From contig JBIIHQ010000010.1 in the NCBI GenBank assembly GCA_044235645.1, positions 52,321-116,320 on the forward strand: a stretch of DNA of 64,000 bases, in the 5' to 3' direction. The stretch comes from OMIW01 sp044235645. Its GTDB lineage: Bacteria; Bdellovibrionota_C; UBA2361; OMIW01. A program made the position numbers and the translations under genes. Position 1 is the stretch's first letter, and the number at the start of each line of letters is the position of its first letter. A model generated the notes under the pieces. It was not told the origin of the DNA. It saw only the letters and a program-made list of their open reading frames with translations, and did no database searches. This document shows positions 8,094 through 17,460 of the stretch, piece after piece.

Positions 8094-11000
8094 TCAGCGA
8101 TACCCCAACACTGGAGCCAGCCATCGCTCACACTCCTCCAGACTCATTTCCTTGCGAGACGCGTAGTCCGTTACCTGATCCTTCCCAATCTTTCCAACAG
8201 CAAAATATCTGCTTTCCGGGTGGGAAAAGTAGAGCCCCGATACACTGCTTGCAGGATACATCGCATAGTTTTCGGTGAGGGTACAACCGATTTTGGCATC
8301 CGGCTCAAGCAGGCCCCACAGCTTAGCTTTTTCGGTATGATCAGGTGACGCGGGATATCCAGGAGCAGGCCGAATCCCACGGTACTCTTCCCGTATAATC
8401 GCGGCAAGCGGTACTTCCCCAGGCTGTTCATACCCCCACCACTGACGAACCTGATGATGTAGATACTCCGCGAGCGCTTCCGCAAACCGATCACCGATGA
8501 CCTTAGCCATAATCGAGGTATAATCGTCGTGATGCGCCTCATATCGGTGCGCGAAAGGCTCGACTCCGTGAACCGTAACGGCAAAACCTCCGATATAATC
8601 ACACCCCGGCTCCGACGAGATATAATCAGCGAGGCAGTAATTCGGTACCCCTTGTTGTTGTCGTTGGCTGCGGAGGAAACACAGCCTCTTCTCCTCAAAA
8701 GCATCCTCAGCTCTTTTTCCGGCTGACGCATCCCCAGAGACGGCTCGCACTATGACATCATCCCCTTCACGGTGCGCTGGCCAGAAACCAACAACCGCCT
8801 GAAGCCGATACGCCTTTGTTTGAATGATCTCCGAAAGCAGCGTCTGCGCGTCAGCGAAGATGCGACGAGCCTCAGGGCCGACCTCTTTTTTGTCGAGGAT
8901 ATCGGGGTAACTCCCCTTCAGATCCCACGCCCAAAAAAGCGGAGACCAATCGATGTACGGCACCACATCGCTCATCGGTATATCGGACAGCTCCCGAACT
9001 CCGAGAAATGCGGGGATCGGAGGGGTATAATCATTCCATGAAATCGAGACTCCTTGCTCTCGCGCCGCCGCTAGCGTCGCGTGCGCCAGCTCGGCACGAT
9101 GAGCCCCGTGTTCGACACGGATCGCCTCCTGGGATTGGCGAATCTCTTCACGATACTCCGCGGAGGACCGGAGCCGTGAGCATACTTCGACCACAAGTGA
9201 TGCATCGGCGACATGCACCACCGCATCGGTGTAATGAGGCGCCAGCCGAAGCGCGGTGTGCGCTTTTGAGGTCGTCGCACCGCCGATGAGAACGGGAATT
9301 CGCACCCCCGACCGCTCGAACTCTCGAAGATTATGAGCCATCTCATCGAGCGATGGGGTTATCAATCCGCTCATCCCCACCAGGTCAGCCTTGTACTCTT
9401 TGATCGCCTCAAGGATTTTTTCGCAACTGACCATAACTCCGAGGTCGACAACCCGATACCCATTGCATCCCAGCACCACCCCGACGATATTTTTTCCAAT
9501 ATCGTGAACATCTCCCTTCACCGTGGCGATGACAAAGGTTCCTTGTGTCGATCCTCCCGAGGACGCTTTTTCGGCCTCCATCATCGGCTCAAGAACCGCC
9601 ACTGCGCGCTTCATCACGCGAGCACTCTTGACCACCTGCGGCAGGAACATCTTTCCTTGACCAAAGAGCTCACCAACAATCTTCATTCCACTCATCAGCG
9701 GCCCTTCGATGACCGCGAGCGGAATCTGATAAAGCGCGAGCGCTTCAGCAGTATCAGCCTCGACGTAGTCAACGATACCTTTGATTAAGGCGTGAGAAAG
9801 GCGCTCCTCGACACTCCCATTCCGCCACTCGAGCTGCTCTGACGCGCCCGACTTTTGCCCTTCTCCGCGAAATGTCTCGGCAAATGAGGTAAGCCGCTCG
9901 GTACCGTGAGGATCCGTATTTAGCAGCACCGCCTCAACAAGCCCAAGAAGCTCCGGTGGAATCTCCTCGTACACCGCCAGCATCCCCGCATTCACGATCC
10001 CCATGTCAAGACCAGCCTTGATCGCATGATAGAGGAAAGCTGAGTGCATCGCCTCCCGCACTGGCCCGTTACCGCGGAACGAGAAGGAGATATTACTCAC
10101 ACCACCACTGGTCAGAGCCCCGGGGCAGCTCCGCTTTATCTCTGCAACTGCATTGATAAAGTCAAGAGCGTAGCTGTTATGTTCCTCAATCCCCGTTGCA
10201 ACGGTGAGAATATTCGGGTCAAAGATAATATCGGTTGGATCCATCCCCACCATCTCAGTGAGGATCTTGTAGGCACGCTGACAGATGCGAACCTTGTCGC
10301 GGAGTGTCGCCGCCTGACCTTGTTCATCGAACGCCATCACGACAACCGCCGCTCCGAATCGACGGATCGTCCGCGCCTGCTCGATAAATCGCGATTCTCC
10401 CTCCTTGAGACTGATGGAATTAATTATCGGCCGTCCTTGTACACATTTAAGTCCTGCAAGAAGTACCTCCCACCGAGAGCTATCGATCATTATCGGCACC
10501 CTCGCGATATCTGGCTCTCCTGCGATAAGGTTAAGGAACCGGGTCATACACGCGACCCCGTCGAGAAGCCCCTCATCAAAGTTAACATCGATGATGTGAG
10601 CCCCATTCTCAACCTGCTGACGCGCGACAACGAGCGCGTCATCAAACCGCCCCTCCTCAATCATTTTCCGAAACTTTGGCGAACCGGTCACGTTGGTGCG
10701 CTCACCGACGATGATAAATTGCCGATTCTCCTCCTGATCGATGACCAGCGGCTCAAGTCCGGCGAGAGTCGTGATGGCACGACGAGTCGGGGGCACACGA
10801 GGGGGAAGGCCTCGGAACGCCTCGACGAGTGCTGCAATGTGTTCGGGTGTTGTCCCGCAACATCCCCCCACCATATTGATCCACCCCCGCTCCATCAATG
10901 AGGAGAGCGCATCCCGTGTATCTGACGGAGTTTCATCGTAGCCGGTATCGCTGAGGGGATTGGGGAGACCGGCATTCGGATAGCAACTTACGAAGCAATC

Positions 11001-11801
11001 GGCAATCCGGGAGAGCTCTTCGATATACGGGCGCATCTCGCGGGCACCAAGCGCACAGTTGATGCCCACACTCAACGGTTGGGCGTGTCGCACCGAATAC
11101 CAGAAAGCAGCGATCGTTTGTCCCGAGAGGGTGCGACCAGATTGGTCGGTGATAGTTGCCGAGAGCATGATCGGAATTCGCTCTCCTCGTTCGTCGCACA
11201 ACCGCTGCATCGCAACGATCGCAGCTTTGAGGTTAAGCGTGTCGAAAGATGTTTCCGCAAGGAGGAGATCAACCCCCCCCTCGACGAGGGCACGGACCTG
11301 CCGATAGTACGCATCTTCGAGCTGATCAAAGGTAACGTCACGATGTGCGGGATCGTGCACATGGGGGGAGAGCGAACAGGTCTTATTCGTTGGTCCGATT
11401 GCTCCCGCGACAAAGCATACCCGTGACGGATCTTCTCGCCGTATCGCCTCGCACGCCCGCCTTGCGCACGCTGCAGCCTCTCGATTGATAGAATCAACAA
11501 GATCTTCAGTACCGTAATCCGCCTGCGCTATCGTCGTGGCGTTAAAGGTATTTGTCTCAATAATGTCGGCACCAGCACGCAGGTAGGCCTCATGAATCGA
11601 TTGAATCATCTCGGGGCGGGTCAGTACGAGAAGATCATTATTCCCCCGCAACTCCCTCAAGCGGGGCCCAACCGAAGGACCATTAAAATCAGCTTCCTCG
11701 AGCCGATAACCCTGGATCATCGTTCCCATTCCCCCGTCAAGGAACACGATCCGCTTCGCGAGCAAACGCTCGAGCTCTAGATAACGAACTGTCTTTTTCA
11801 T
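8094..11801 (-). CDS. metH: Cobalamin-dependent methionine synthase
   Basis: This is a full-length MetH (1235 aa; E. coli 1227). Domains in order: homocysteine-binding barrel (about 1-330) with the zinc cysteines C314-C315 in 'VGGCCGTTPEH' and a third Cys in 'VGINCALGA'; methyltetrahydrofolate (pterin-binding) barrel (about 350-630, 'FIIVGERTNVTGSPKF'); cobalamin cap and Rossmann domain with H766 in 'GDVHDIGKNIVG'; and the C-terminal reactivation domain that binds SAM ('YFAVGKIGKDQV'). It moves the methyl group from 5-methyl-THF to homocysteine. All key residues are present, so the cell depends on B12 or makes it. It sits downstream of murF on the same strand. I found no recognisable B12 or SAM riboswitch in the 144 bp upstream. 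Confidence 0.97.
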   Translation of the reverse strand: MKKTVRYLELERLLAKRIVFLDGGMGTMIQGYRLEEADFNGPSVGPRLRELRGNNDLLVLTRPEMIQSIHEAYLRAGADIIETNTFNATTIAQADYGTEDLVDSINREAAACARRACEAIRREDPSRVCFVAGAIGPTNKTCSLSPHVHDPAHRDVTFDQLEDAYYRQVRALVEGGVDLLLAETSFDTLNLKAAIVAMQRLCDERGERIPIMLSATITDQSGRTLSGQTIAAFWYSVRHAQPLSVGINCALGAREMRPYIEELSRIADCFVSCYPNAGLPNPLSDTGYDETPSDTRDALSSLMERGWINMVGGCCGTTPEHIAALVEAFRGLPPRVPPTRRAITTLAGLEPLVIDQEENRQFIIVGERTNVTGSPKFRKMIEEGRFDDALVVARQQVENGAHIIDVNFDEGLLDGVACMTRFLNLIAGEPDIARVPIMIDSSRWEVLLAGLKCVQGRPIINSISLKEGESRFIEQARTIRRFGAAVVVMAFDEQGQAATLRDKVRICQRAYKILTEMVGMDPTDIIFDPNILTVATGIEEHNSYALDFINAVAEIKRSCPGALTSGGVSNISFSFRGNGPVREAMHSAFLYHAIKAGLDMGIVNAGMLAVYEEIPPELLGLVEAVLLNTDPHGTERLTSFAETFRGEGQKSGASEQLEWRNGSVEERLSHALIKGIVDYVEADTAEALALYQIPLAVIEGPLMSGMKIVGELFGQGKMFLPQVVKSARVMKRAVAVLEPMMEAEKASSGGSTQGTFVIATVKGDVHDIGKNIVGVVLGCNGYRVVDLGVMVSCEKILEAIKEYKADLVGMSGLITPSLDEMAHNLREFERSGVRIPVLIGGATTSKAHTALRLAPHYTDAVVHVADASLVVEVCSRLRSSAEYREEIRQSQEAIRVEHGAHRAELAHATLAAAREQGVSISWNDYTPPIPAFLGVRELSDIPMSDVVPYIDWSPLFWAWDLKGSYPDILDKKEVGPEARRIFADAQTLLSEIIQTKAYRLQAVVGFWPAHREGDDVIVRAVSGDASAGKRAEDAFEEKRLCFLRSQRQQQGVPNYCLADYISSEPGCDYIGGFAVTVHGVEPFAHRYEAHHDDYTSIMAKVIGDRFAEALAEYLHHQVRQWWGYEQPGEVPLAAIIREEYRGIRPAPGYPASPDHTEKAKLWGLLEPDAKIGCTLTENYAMYPASSVSGLYFSHPESRYFAVGKIGKDQVTDYASRKEMSLEECERWLAPVLGYR

Positions 11802-11945
11802 ACCTCTCGGCTTCCTACCGCTGGGTTACTAAGGGGCTAGTTTCAGATACAAGCCGGACAAGGCTGGGCTAACACGCCTCTCGCTCCGATGCTTGCGCCT
11901 TCATTTGGACTGGCCCGATTGGGATGATTCCGAATGCCCGCGAAC

Positions 11946-13349
11946 TTACGACTCCGCTAACGGCCCCACGACGGCTCGGACCACGGCATCGAGCCCCGTC
12001 CCTCGCGATGCCTTGACAAAGAGGACATCGCATCCCATCCCAAGGACCGATGCTGTCGCTTCACCCGCTGACCGGCACCACGTGACCGAGGCACCACACC
12101 GCGCTGCCTCCTCGGCGAGGATCTCTGAACGGGGACCAACGGCAACGATAAAAAGAGGATTCATCTCGGCAGCGAGCCGACCAATCTCTCGGTGCGCATC
12201 TTCGGAGATATCCCCGAGCTCGAGCATGTCGCCAAGCACCAGACCTACCTCTCTCCCCTGCTCTGCGGTCTCACGCGCAATCGCGAGGAGCGCGCGCATC
12301 GACTCAGGATTTGCATTGTAGGAATCGTCGATGACCTGCATCCCCGAGGAGGTCGGATATCGACGAAGGCGCATGTCGGGGGGAGTAAATCGAGCGAGGC
12401 CCCTCCGTATGGTGTCCCAAGAAAGCGCTGGAATCAATGTTTTCGTCGCAAGAATACTCGCTGCGACGTTCATACCATTATGTTTTCCCATAATTGGAAC
12501 GGAAAAAGGCTCTGGTCGCTCTCCGGCCCACTCGATCGCTACCGATATTCCTTCAATCCCACGACCCGCGATCGCCAGAACCCGCAGGTGCGCATCTTCC
12601 CCGTGACCAAAAGCTAATTGAGGATGGTGCGGAACCAGCTCTCGAGCAATCGATACGAGAAGTTCTGAGTCGCCGTTGATTATCAAGAGTCCACCCTCTG
12701 AAAGCCCTTCCGCTATTTCAAGCTTTGCCCTGACAATATTTTCAAGACTCCCGAGATTCTCGATATGGGCAGGGGCAATCGCACTCACGACGGCAACCGT
12801 TGGTTTGGCCATCGCGGTGAGAGCTGAAATCTCTCCTGCATGATTCATCCCCATCTCGATGACTGCCCACTCCGACTCTTCGCTGATCGACAACAACGAT
12901 AACGGCACCCCCACATGATTGTTATAAGATTTTCGTGAATAGGTTCCCTGAGAGTGGGCGAGAAGTATCGCCGCGCAGAGCTCCTTAGTCGTTGTCTTTC
13001 CAACCGATCCGGTGATGCCAAGAACAGGTATCGGATGATTTTGCCGCCACCACGAAGCCAGTTGGCCTAATGCCACCAGCGTACTGGGGACCACCACACA
13101 TCGCTCCGAGTCAATCCCCGGAAAATGCTCCTCAGTCTCGACTAACAACAAGCTCGCTCCCCGATCGAACGCTTCCTGTACGAAGGCATGACCATGCCTC
13201 ATTTCACCCGGAAGAGCGATAAACAATTCGCCTCCCCGAATCTCGCGGGAATCGGTCACCACCCCCGATGCGATGATGCGGGATGAAGATGTTATTGATC
13301 TCCCTCCGACAACGGAGATGAGTTCATTCTTTGAGATAATGCAAGGCAT
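11946..13349 (-). CDS. murF: UDP-MurNAc-tripeptide:D-Ala-D-Ala ligase
   Basis: This Mur ligase (467 aa from the ATG at 13349) adds D-Ala-D-Ala to the cytoplasmic peptidoglycan precursor. Seen directly: the ATP loop GSVGKTT at 114-120, 'SYNNHVGVPLSLL' and 'EMGMNHAGEI' from the central domain, 'GKHNGMNVAASI', and 'DDSYNANPESMRA' with the C-terminal domain, all in the order typical of MurF. I chose 13349 because the protein then begins close to the family's usual N-terminus; an in-frame start at 13502 would add 51 unlikely residues. No other mur or division gene is nearby, so it is separated from the usual dcw cluster. Confidence 0.94.
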   Translation of the reverse strand: MPCIISKNELISVVGGRSITSSSRIIASGVVTDSREIRGGELFIALPGEMRHGHAFVQEAFDRGASLLLVETEEHFPGIDSERCVVVPSTLVALGQLASWWRQNHPIPVLGITGSVGKTTTKELCAAILLAHSQGTYSRKSYNNHVGVPLSLLSISEESEWAVIEMGMNHAGEISALTAMAKPTVAVVSAIAPAHIENLGSLENIVRAKLEIAEGLSEGGLLIINGDSELLVSIARELVPHHPQLAFGHGEDAHLRVLAIAGRGIEGISVAIEWAGERPEPFSVPIMGKHNGMNVAASILATKTLIPALSWDTIRRGLARFTPPDMRLRRYPTSSGMQVIDDSYNANPESMRALLAIARETAEQGREVGLVLGDMLELGDISEDAHREIGRLAAEMNPLFIVAVGPRSEILAEEAARCGASVTWCRSAGEATASVLGMGCDVLFVKASRGTGLDAVVRAVVGPLAES

Positions 13350-13553
13350 GAATATTCTCGATGAATAGAATTGACGGCGTGAACTTCGGCCAAAGTATAG
13401 CTGAGTCCGAAGGAGGAGGCACCTGTCCTCAAATAATAGCGAATGTCTCCCACCGACGCGTGCGCATATTTCGGGAGCAGCTGTCGAATTTGTCGCTCCC
13501 ATTGCGGTTTGAGACTGGTGTCAGTAGTATCCGCCTCACGATCGGTTTTTGTT

Positions 13554-14435
13554 ATGGTTTCTAGTATCAAGGGAGTAACGGGAATCCACCCCGGGCCAGA
13601 GCGTGAATGCGTTCCGTGCATCCGAGCCGATGGCTTCGTCTGGACGCTCAAAGCCGGGGACCATCTCACCGTTTGGAATGACGATGGAACAATTCTCTTC
13701 GCGGGAATTGTGTTCCCCGTGTCTCCGACCGACTCTTGGTTCGCGGTCAATGAGATACCCCCTCAGCTTCGCGAGGACGTTGAGCATGCCAAACTCGATG
13801 GCTATCGAGGCTCCGACCAGTGGTTCATCTACTGTACGGCCGCCCAACTGGGACGAGGTCGAGATGACTGGACCGGATTGTTCCTGTCCGAGAGCGTAGG
13901 GGATAACGGCCTTGACCGCGGTCTACGCGCTCGTGTCATCCGGATGCCAATCCTGAATTGGTGGTATGGTCTCCTCTCCGTCTTTTATCTTCACCCCCTA
14001 GCCCGTGGGCGAAATACGTTCCTTCAGGGGACTCTGTACGGATACTTCGAGACCGGTATGGAAGGTATGGGCTGGAGCGTTTATCGCAAAGCCTCGCCAT
14101 CTCAGACCGAGCGCCTCCTGTTTCTCGAACCAGGTGATATCATCTGGATAAGAGACAAAAACAGGAAGACCTTGTACGTCGGAATGATCATTCCTGATAG
14201 CTCGAAGGGACGGATAACCCCAGACAGTCGGCCCCAGGCTCTCGGCTTGTATATCCATTGGACTCAATCAGGGTTCCAACCGGATGACTGGGCGCGGTTT
14301 TTCTTCCTGGAAGGAGTCACAAATGGCAGGCGTTATCTGGAGGACTCCTCCAATCAAGCCACCGTCATTTCTTTTGCCCCGCTTCTCTGCCTCGCAACGC
14401 TCATCATGCGTCGTCGGAAGAGTGAAGAGCGGTGA
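13554..14435 (+). CDS. Orphan protein with an internal duplication
   Basis: I do not recognise a family. From the ATG at 13554 it is 293 aa; an in-frame ATG at 13443 is the other candidate and neither has a strong ribosome site. Two similar halves are visible: 'LKAGDHLTVWNDDGTILFAG' in the first and 'LEPGDIIWIRDKNRKTLYVG' in the second, each followed by an aromatic stretch ending in a DDW-x5/6-FL-E pattern ('DDWTGLFLSE' and 'DDWARFFFLE'). A hydrophobic segment lies between them ('WWYGLLSVFYL') and another near the C-terminus ('ISFAPLLCLATLIM'). A duplicated beta-rich domain associated with the membrane is my reading. A strong terminator follows at 14461. Confidence 0.7.
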   Translation: MVSSIKGVTGIHPGPERECVPCIRADGFVWTLKAGDHLTVWNDDGTILFAGIVFPVSPTDSWFAVNEIPPQLREDVEHAKLDGYRGSDQWFIYCTAAQLGRGRDDWTGLFLSESVGDNGLDRGLRARVIRMPILNWWYGLLSVFYLHPLARGRNTFLQGTLYGYFETGMEGMGWSVYRKASPSQTERLLFLEPGDIIWIRDKNRKTLYVGMIIPDSSKGRITPDSRPQALGLYIHWTQSGFQPDDWARFFFLEGVTNGRRYLEDSSNQATVISFAPLLCLATLIMRRRKSEER

Positions 14436-14460
14436 AAGCACCTCCCGGATATACCTATCG

Positions 14461-14512
14461 ACCACCCGCCCCTATCAGATTGATGGGGCTGGTGGTTTCT
14501 TTTTTCTCTTAT
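14461..14512 (+). terminator. Rho-independent terminator
   Basis: ACCACC-c-GCCCC pairs with GGGGC-t-GGTGGT around a 12-nt loop (14461-14496). It runs directly into TTTCTTTTTTCTCTT. It ends the transcript of the duplicated orphan just upstream. Confidence 0.85.
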
Positions 14513-14652
14513 TGAGTGAATCTACCGTCTCCGCGCAGATTAACTCGACCCGAGTTACACATTCAGACCTCTGATGACGATCTTTGCAATAATTCGAGGT
14601 CTAGATAGGTGCGAGGCCGTGTGCTATACCGAATCCATCGGTTTTCGGTGAT

Positions 14653-14952
14653 ATGAAGTCCTTCTTTCTCTGCCGCGATGAATGGAGTAATGGTCGCGGG
14701 CTCCTGTGGCTCCAGACCATCCTCTGTTTCTTCGTCGTTCGCCGGGCGTACGCGGGTTCTCTTCTGCCGACGCTGTGTCTCCTCATCGTGATGACAATTG
14801 TGATGACACCCCCAGCGGTGCTCCTCTCTCATCGACGAACAGGTACCGCACCCCCACTTTCTCCGATTCAGGAGGTTCGAGCGTGGATGGTAGTTGCCCT
14901 CGTGCCGATTGCATCGATCTTATCGGCTGGATTTTATCCGATGCTTCGATAG
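14653..14952 (+). CDS. Small membrane protein, unrecognised
   Basis: This possible 99-aa protein has two or three hydrophobic segments (about 18-32, 36-58 and 78-97) separated by a short polar stretch with 'SHRRTGTAPPLSP'. The ATG is preceded only by a weak GGTGAT. The gene fills most of the space between a terminator and the dgcN leader. I recognise no family, and the call rests on membrane-like composition alone. Confidence 0.4.
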   Translation: MKSFFLCRDEWSNGRGLLWLQTILCFFVVRRAYAGSLLPTLCLLIVMTIVMTPPAVLLSHRRTGTAPPLSPIQEVRAWMVVALVPIASILSAGFYPMLR

Positions 14953-15034
14953 TTTGATGAGAACTGACGTGAGGTAAACCCTCATCTTCGCTCAAGAAAA
15001 CGTGCAGCTTCGCTCGCTAAAGGTTTCCTTTCTC

Positions 15035-15063
15035 ATTCCTGTGCCACTTCGTGGCACAGGAAT
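15035..15063 (+). promoter_or_regulatory. Perfect 13-bp inverted repeat upstream of dgcN
   Basis: ATTCCTGTGCCAC and GTGGCACAGGAAT are separated by TTC, giving a perfect 13-bp stem with a 3-nt loop. It ends about 21 bp before the likely dgcN start codon. There is no T-run after it, so it is more likely an operator or a leader hairpin than a simple terminator. Confidence 0.5.
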
Positions 15064-15084
15064 TCCCTCTCCCAAAAGGTGCGC

Positions 15085-16137
15085 ATGCTGAATCTTGATC
15101 TCTCAAACCGAACCCTGATCGTATATCTCCAGGATCACCTCCGGAGTATCAACGGCAAGACCGGCTTGGCCGTCCTTCGTTATTCACCACACCCCATCGC
15201 CGCAATAATCGACACCGAATATGCCGGACGCTCTCTCTTTGAGGTGACTGGAATCGCACGAGAGGTTCCTATCGTAGCCTCCCTCGAAGAGGCTATCGCA
15301 CAGGGGGGCGACACCCTGTTAATTGGCCTCTCGCCGAGTGGTGGCCGCTTGACCGGACACCACCGCGAGGTCGTGACGACTGCAATCTCAGCCGGTCTTT
15401 CGGTCATCAACGGCCTTCATGATCGACTCAATCACCTCAACCCGCACATCACGGGCGCTCAGGAAATCTTCGATATTAGGGTTCCACCCCCAGAATGCCT
15501 TGTTGTGGGATTTGGTCGCGCTCAATCGCTCCCAAATCAGCGAATTTTGACCGTCGGCACCGACATGGCTATCGGGAAGATGTCGACATGTATTGAATTT
15601 CATGTGGCAGCTACGAAGCGCAATATGTTGTCCACATTTTTTGCGACGGGACAGACCGGCATCGTCATCGCAGGGCGTGGGATACCGCTCGATGCAGTGC
15701 CGGTCGATTTCGCGTCGGGAGCGGTTGAGTATGGCGTGATAACCCTTTCTACAGGGGACTGCGAATGGCTATGGATTGAGGGACAAGGCAGTATGCTCAA
15801 CCCCGCCTCGACCGCTACCCTTCCCTTGATTCGGGGGTCACAACCAACCGGACTCGTGCTTGTGCATCGGGCGGGACAAACCTCCGTGAAGAATAATCCC
15901 GCATTCCCAATTCCCCCTCTGAAGGAGGTGGTCGCGTTTTACGAGTCAGTCGTCAAAGCAGCTGGAACCTTCCCCGCTGCCCCAGTTCGGGCGATTGCTC
16001 TCAATACCGCCGACCTTTCCCTTGATGACGCGCTCGCGTACATTCATCTGATTGAGAGGGAAACCGGGCGGCCGACCGATGATGTTGTGCGCTTCGGTGC
16101 TGATCGACTTCTGAATGCTATCATCGAGAATCGTTAA
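15085..16137 (+). CDS. dgcN: DUF1611 protein, DgcN-type D-glutamate N-acetyltransferase
   Basis: This 350-aa protein belongs to the DUF1611 family, with an N-terminal Rossmann-like part ('AAIIDTEYAGRSLFEV') and a P-loop-like C-terminal part whose signature 'VGTDMAIGKMST' lies near residue 160. Members next to an enolase-superfamily racemase have been described as DgcN, which acetylates D-glutamate, followed by DgcA, which racemises the N-acetyl product. The TAA stop overlaps the ATG of the racemase gene (TAATG), so the two are translationally coupled. The ATG at 15085 has AAAGG five bases upstream and is preferred to the GTG at 15079. The specific substrate is inferred from this pairing. Confidence 0.8.
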   Translation: MLNLDLSNRTLIVYLQDHLRSINGKTGLAVLRYSPHPIAAIIDTEYAGRSLFEVTGIAREVPIVASLEEAIAQGGDTLLIGLSPSGGRLTGHHREVVTTAISAGLSVINGLHDRLNHLNPHITGAQEIFDIRVPPPECLVVGFGRAQSLPNQRILTVGTDMAIGKMSTCIEFHVAATKRNMLSTFFATGQTGIVIAGRGIPLDAVPVDFASGAVEYGVITLSTGDCEWLWIEGQGSMLNPASTATLPLIRGSQPTGLVLVHRAGQTSVKNNPAFPIPPLKEVVAFYESVVKAAGTFPAAPVRAIALNTADLSLDDALAYIHLIERETGRPTDDVVRFGADRLLNAIIENR

Positions 16138-17207
16138 TGCGCCTGACTACCGCTCCCATCATCCTCAAAAAACGACATCCCCTGCAGATTAGCCGGGGCC
16201 TTATTACCGAAAATCATAACCTGTTGGTGATAATCGACGATGGCCATCAATCGGGGCTCGGAGAAGTCGCCTCAGGGGGAGGACTCCACGGAGTATCCCC
16301 CGAAGAGGCAGCCCACGAGATAGGGTCTTTCTGGTCAGAGATTGACCCAACCACATCAGGTCAGGGACATATCAGTATTCACGAGATCTGGGAGCGAGGT
16401 TTTCAGGCCCTCTCTGCTCCCACATGTGCAGCGCTCGATATCGCCCTCTGGGACCTCCATGCAAAAAGGGTCAACATGCCCCTCTGGGGATTACTTGGCC
16501 TCTCTCGCTCACTAGCCCTAACATCGGTGACGATCGGTATCAATCCCCCGGATATCCAGCGCGAGCGGATTCCCGAGATCCTCAGGCGAACAAAAGCGAC
16601 TGCTCTCAAGATCAAGCTCGGCTCACCCGAGGGAATTGATGCTGACAAAGAGGCGTTCATCGCCATCGAAGAGTCCCTCCCCGAGCCATCGGCCTATCAA
16701 AAAAGGGTCGATGCCAATGGCGGATGGAGTCTCAACGATGCCACCGTTATGATAAAATGGTTGAGTGAACGAGGTGTGCAGTTCGTTGAACAACCCCTCG
16801 CAATCGCCGACAATGAAGCGCTTCCAAGCCTTTTCCGGTTGCGCCGGATCCCGATATTCGTCGATGAATCGTGCCAGACAAGTCTCGACGTTCCGCCGTT
16901 GGCGTCATGCGTTGATGGCGTCGTGGTTAAGCTTATGAAGTCTGGGGGCATCACCGAGGCACTCCGCGTCGTCGCTACTGCCCGGGCTCACCGGTTGAAA
17001 ACGATGATAGGGTGCATGGGTGAGAGCAGCATCGGCATCTCAGCAGGAGCGTCGATCGGCTCATTGTTCGATTATATCGATCTGGATTCCCACCTCAATC
17101 TTCTTCCTGACCCCGCGAATGGGGTTGGGTATGAAGCTGGACATCTGACCCTTACCGACTCAGCTGGTCACGGTGCAGCGATGAGGGACCTCAATGTGGT
17201 AGGATGA
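16137..17207 (+). CDS. dgcA: Enolase-superfamily racemase (DgcA / dipeptide epimerase type)
   Basis: This 356-aa protein is of the mandelate-racemase/muconate-lactonising group. The catalytic set is complete: K158 and K160 in 'LKIKLG', the metal ligands D192 ('VDANGG'), E218 ('VEQPL') and D243 ('VDES'), and K268 in 'VVVKLMKSGG'. This arrangement is that of L-Ala-D/L-Glu epimerases and of DgcA, N-acetyl-D-glutamate racemase. Coupling to dgcN favours the second role: D-glutamate would be acetylated, racemised, and fed into the L-glutamate/arginine pool. An alternative is muropeptide (Ala-Glu) recycling. The start overlaps the upstream stop codon. Confidence 0.85.
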   Translation: MRLTTAPIILKKRHPLQISRGLITENHNLLVIIDDGHQSGLGEVASGGGLHGVSPEEAAHEIGSFWSEIDPTTSGQGHISIHEIWERGFQALSAPTCAALDIALWDLHAKRVNMPLWGLLGLSRSLALTSVTIGINPPDIQRERIPEILRRTKATALKIKLGSPEGIDADKEAFIAIEESLPEPSAYQKRVDANGGWSLNDATVMIKWLSERGVQFVEQPLAIADNEALPSLFRLRRIPIFVDESCQTSLDVPPLASCVDGVVVKLMKSGGITEALRVVATARAHRLKTMIGCMGESSIGISAGASIGSLFDYIDLDSHLNLLPDPANGVGYEAGHLTLTDSAGHGAAMRDLNVVG

Positions 17208-17460
17208 AAGGTTCACCCTATCCCAAGAGTCATGTGCGTCTGCTCACCTCCAATTCATTACCTTACGGCCGGAATTTCTTGCAAATGGGCAGCTGTCACT
17301 CGAATAGCTTCACCACTATCTTGGCACTGATACTCAATCCAATCGTCGTCACTGGTTTGCTTTGATACCTAGCAAGAGTCAACAAAAAATGGTCTATCGG
17401 TGGTGCTTTATCGGCGAATCATCTTAACCAGCGCTCTCGGAAGACCCTCGCTATTACCTC
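17208..17460. other. Intergenic, possible gene remnant on minus strand
   Basis: This is the space between convergent dgcA and mnmM. A protein-like minus-strand frame is open from just after a TAG near 17365 to a TAA near 17262 ('DDDWIEYQCQDSGEAIRV'). It has no usable start codon, so it may be the tail of a lost gene. Nothing else is seen. Confidence 0.2.

Noticed and set aside
10044..10901. 285-codon plus-strand frame within metH
   Set aside because: It is antisense to strongly conserved metH coding sequence and is a shadow of it.
11802..11945. Possible cobalamin, SAM or SAH riboswitch upstream of metH
   Set aside because: No conserved B12-box, SAM-I/IV or SAH motif could be recognised by eye; a covariance search would decide.
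13292..13570. Minus-strand frame overlapping the murF start ('KPQWERQIRQLLPKYAHASVG')
   Set aside because: It looks somewhat protein-like but has no good start codon or ribosome site, and overlaps murF by 57 bp and the divergent orphan.
17262..17365. Protein-like minus-strand frame after dgcA
   Set aside because: No usable start codon between the upstream TAG and the TAA; at most a remnant, so not listed as a gene.
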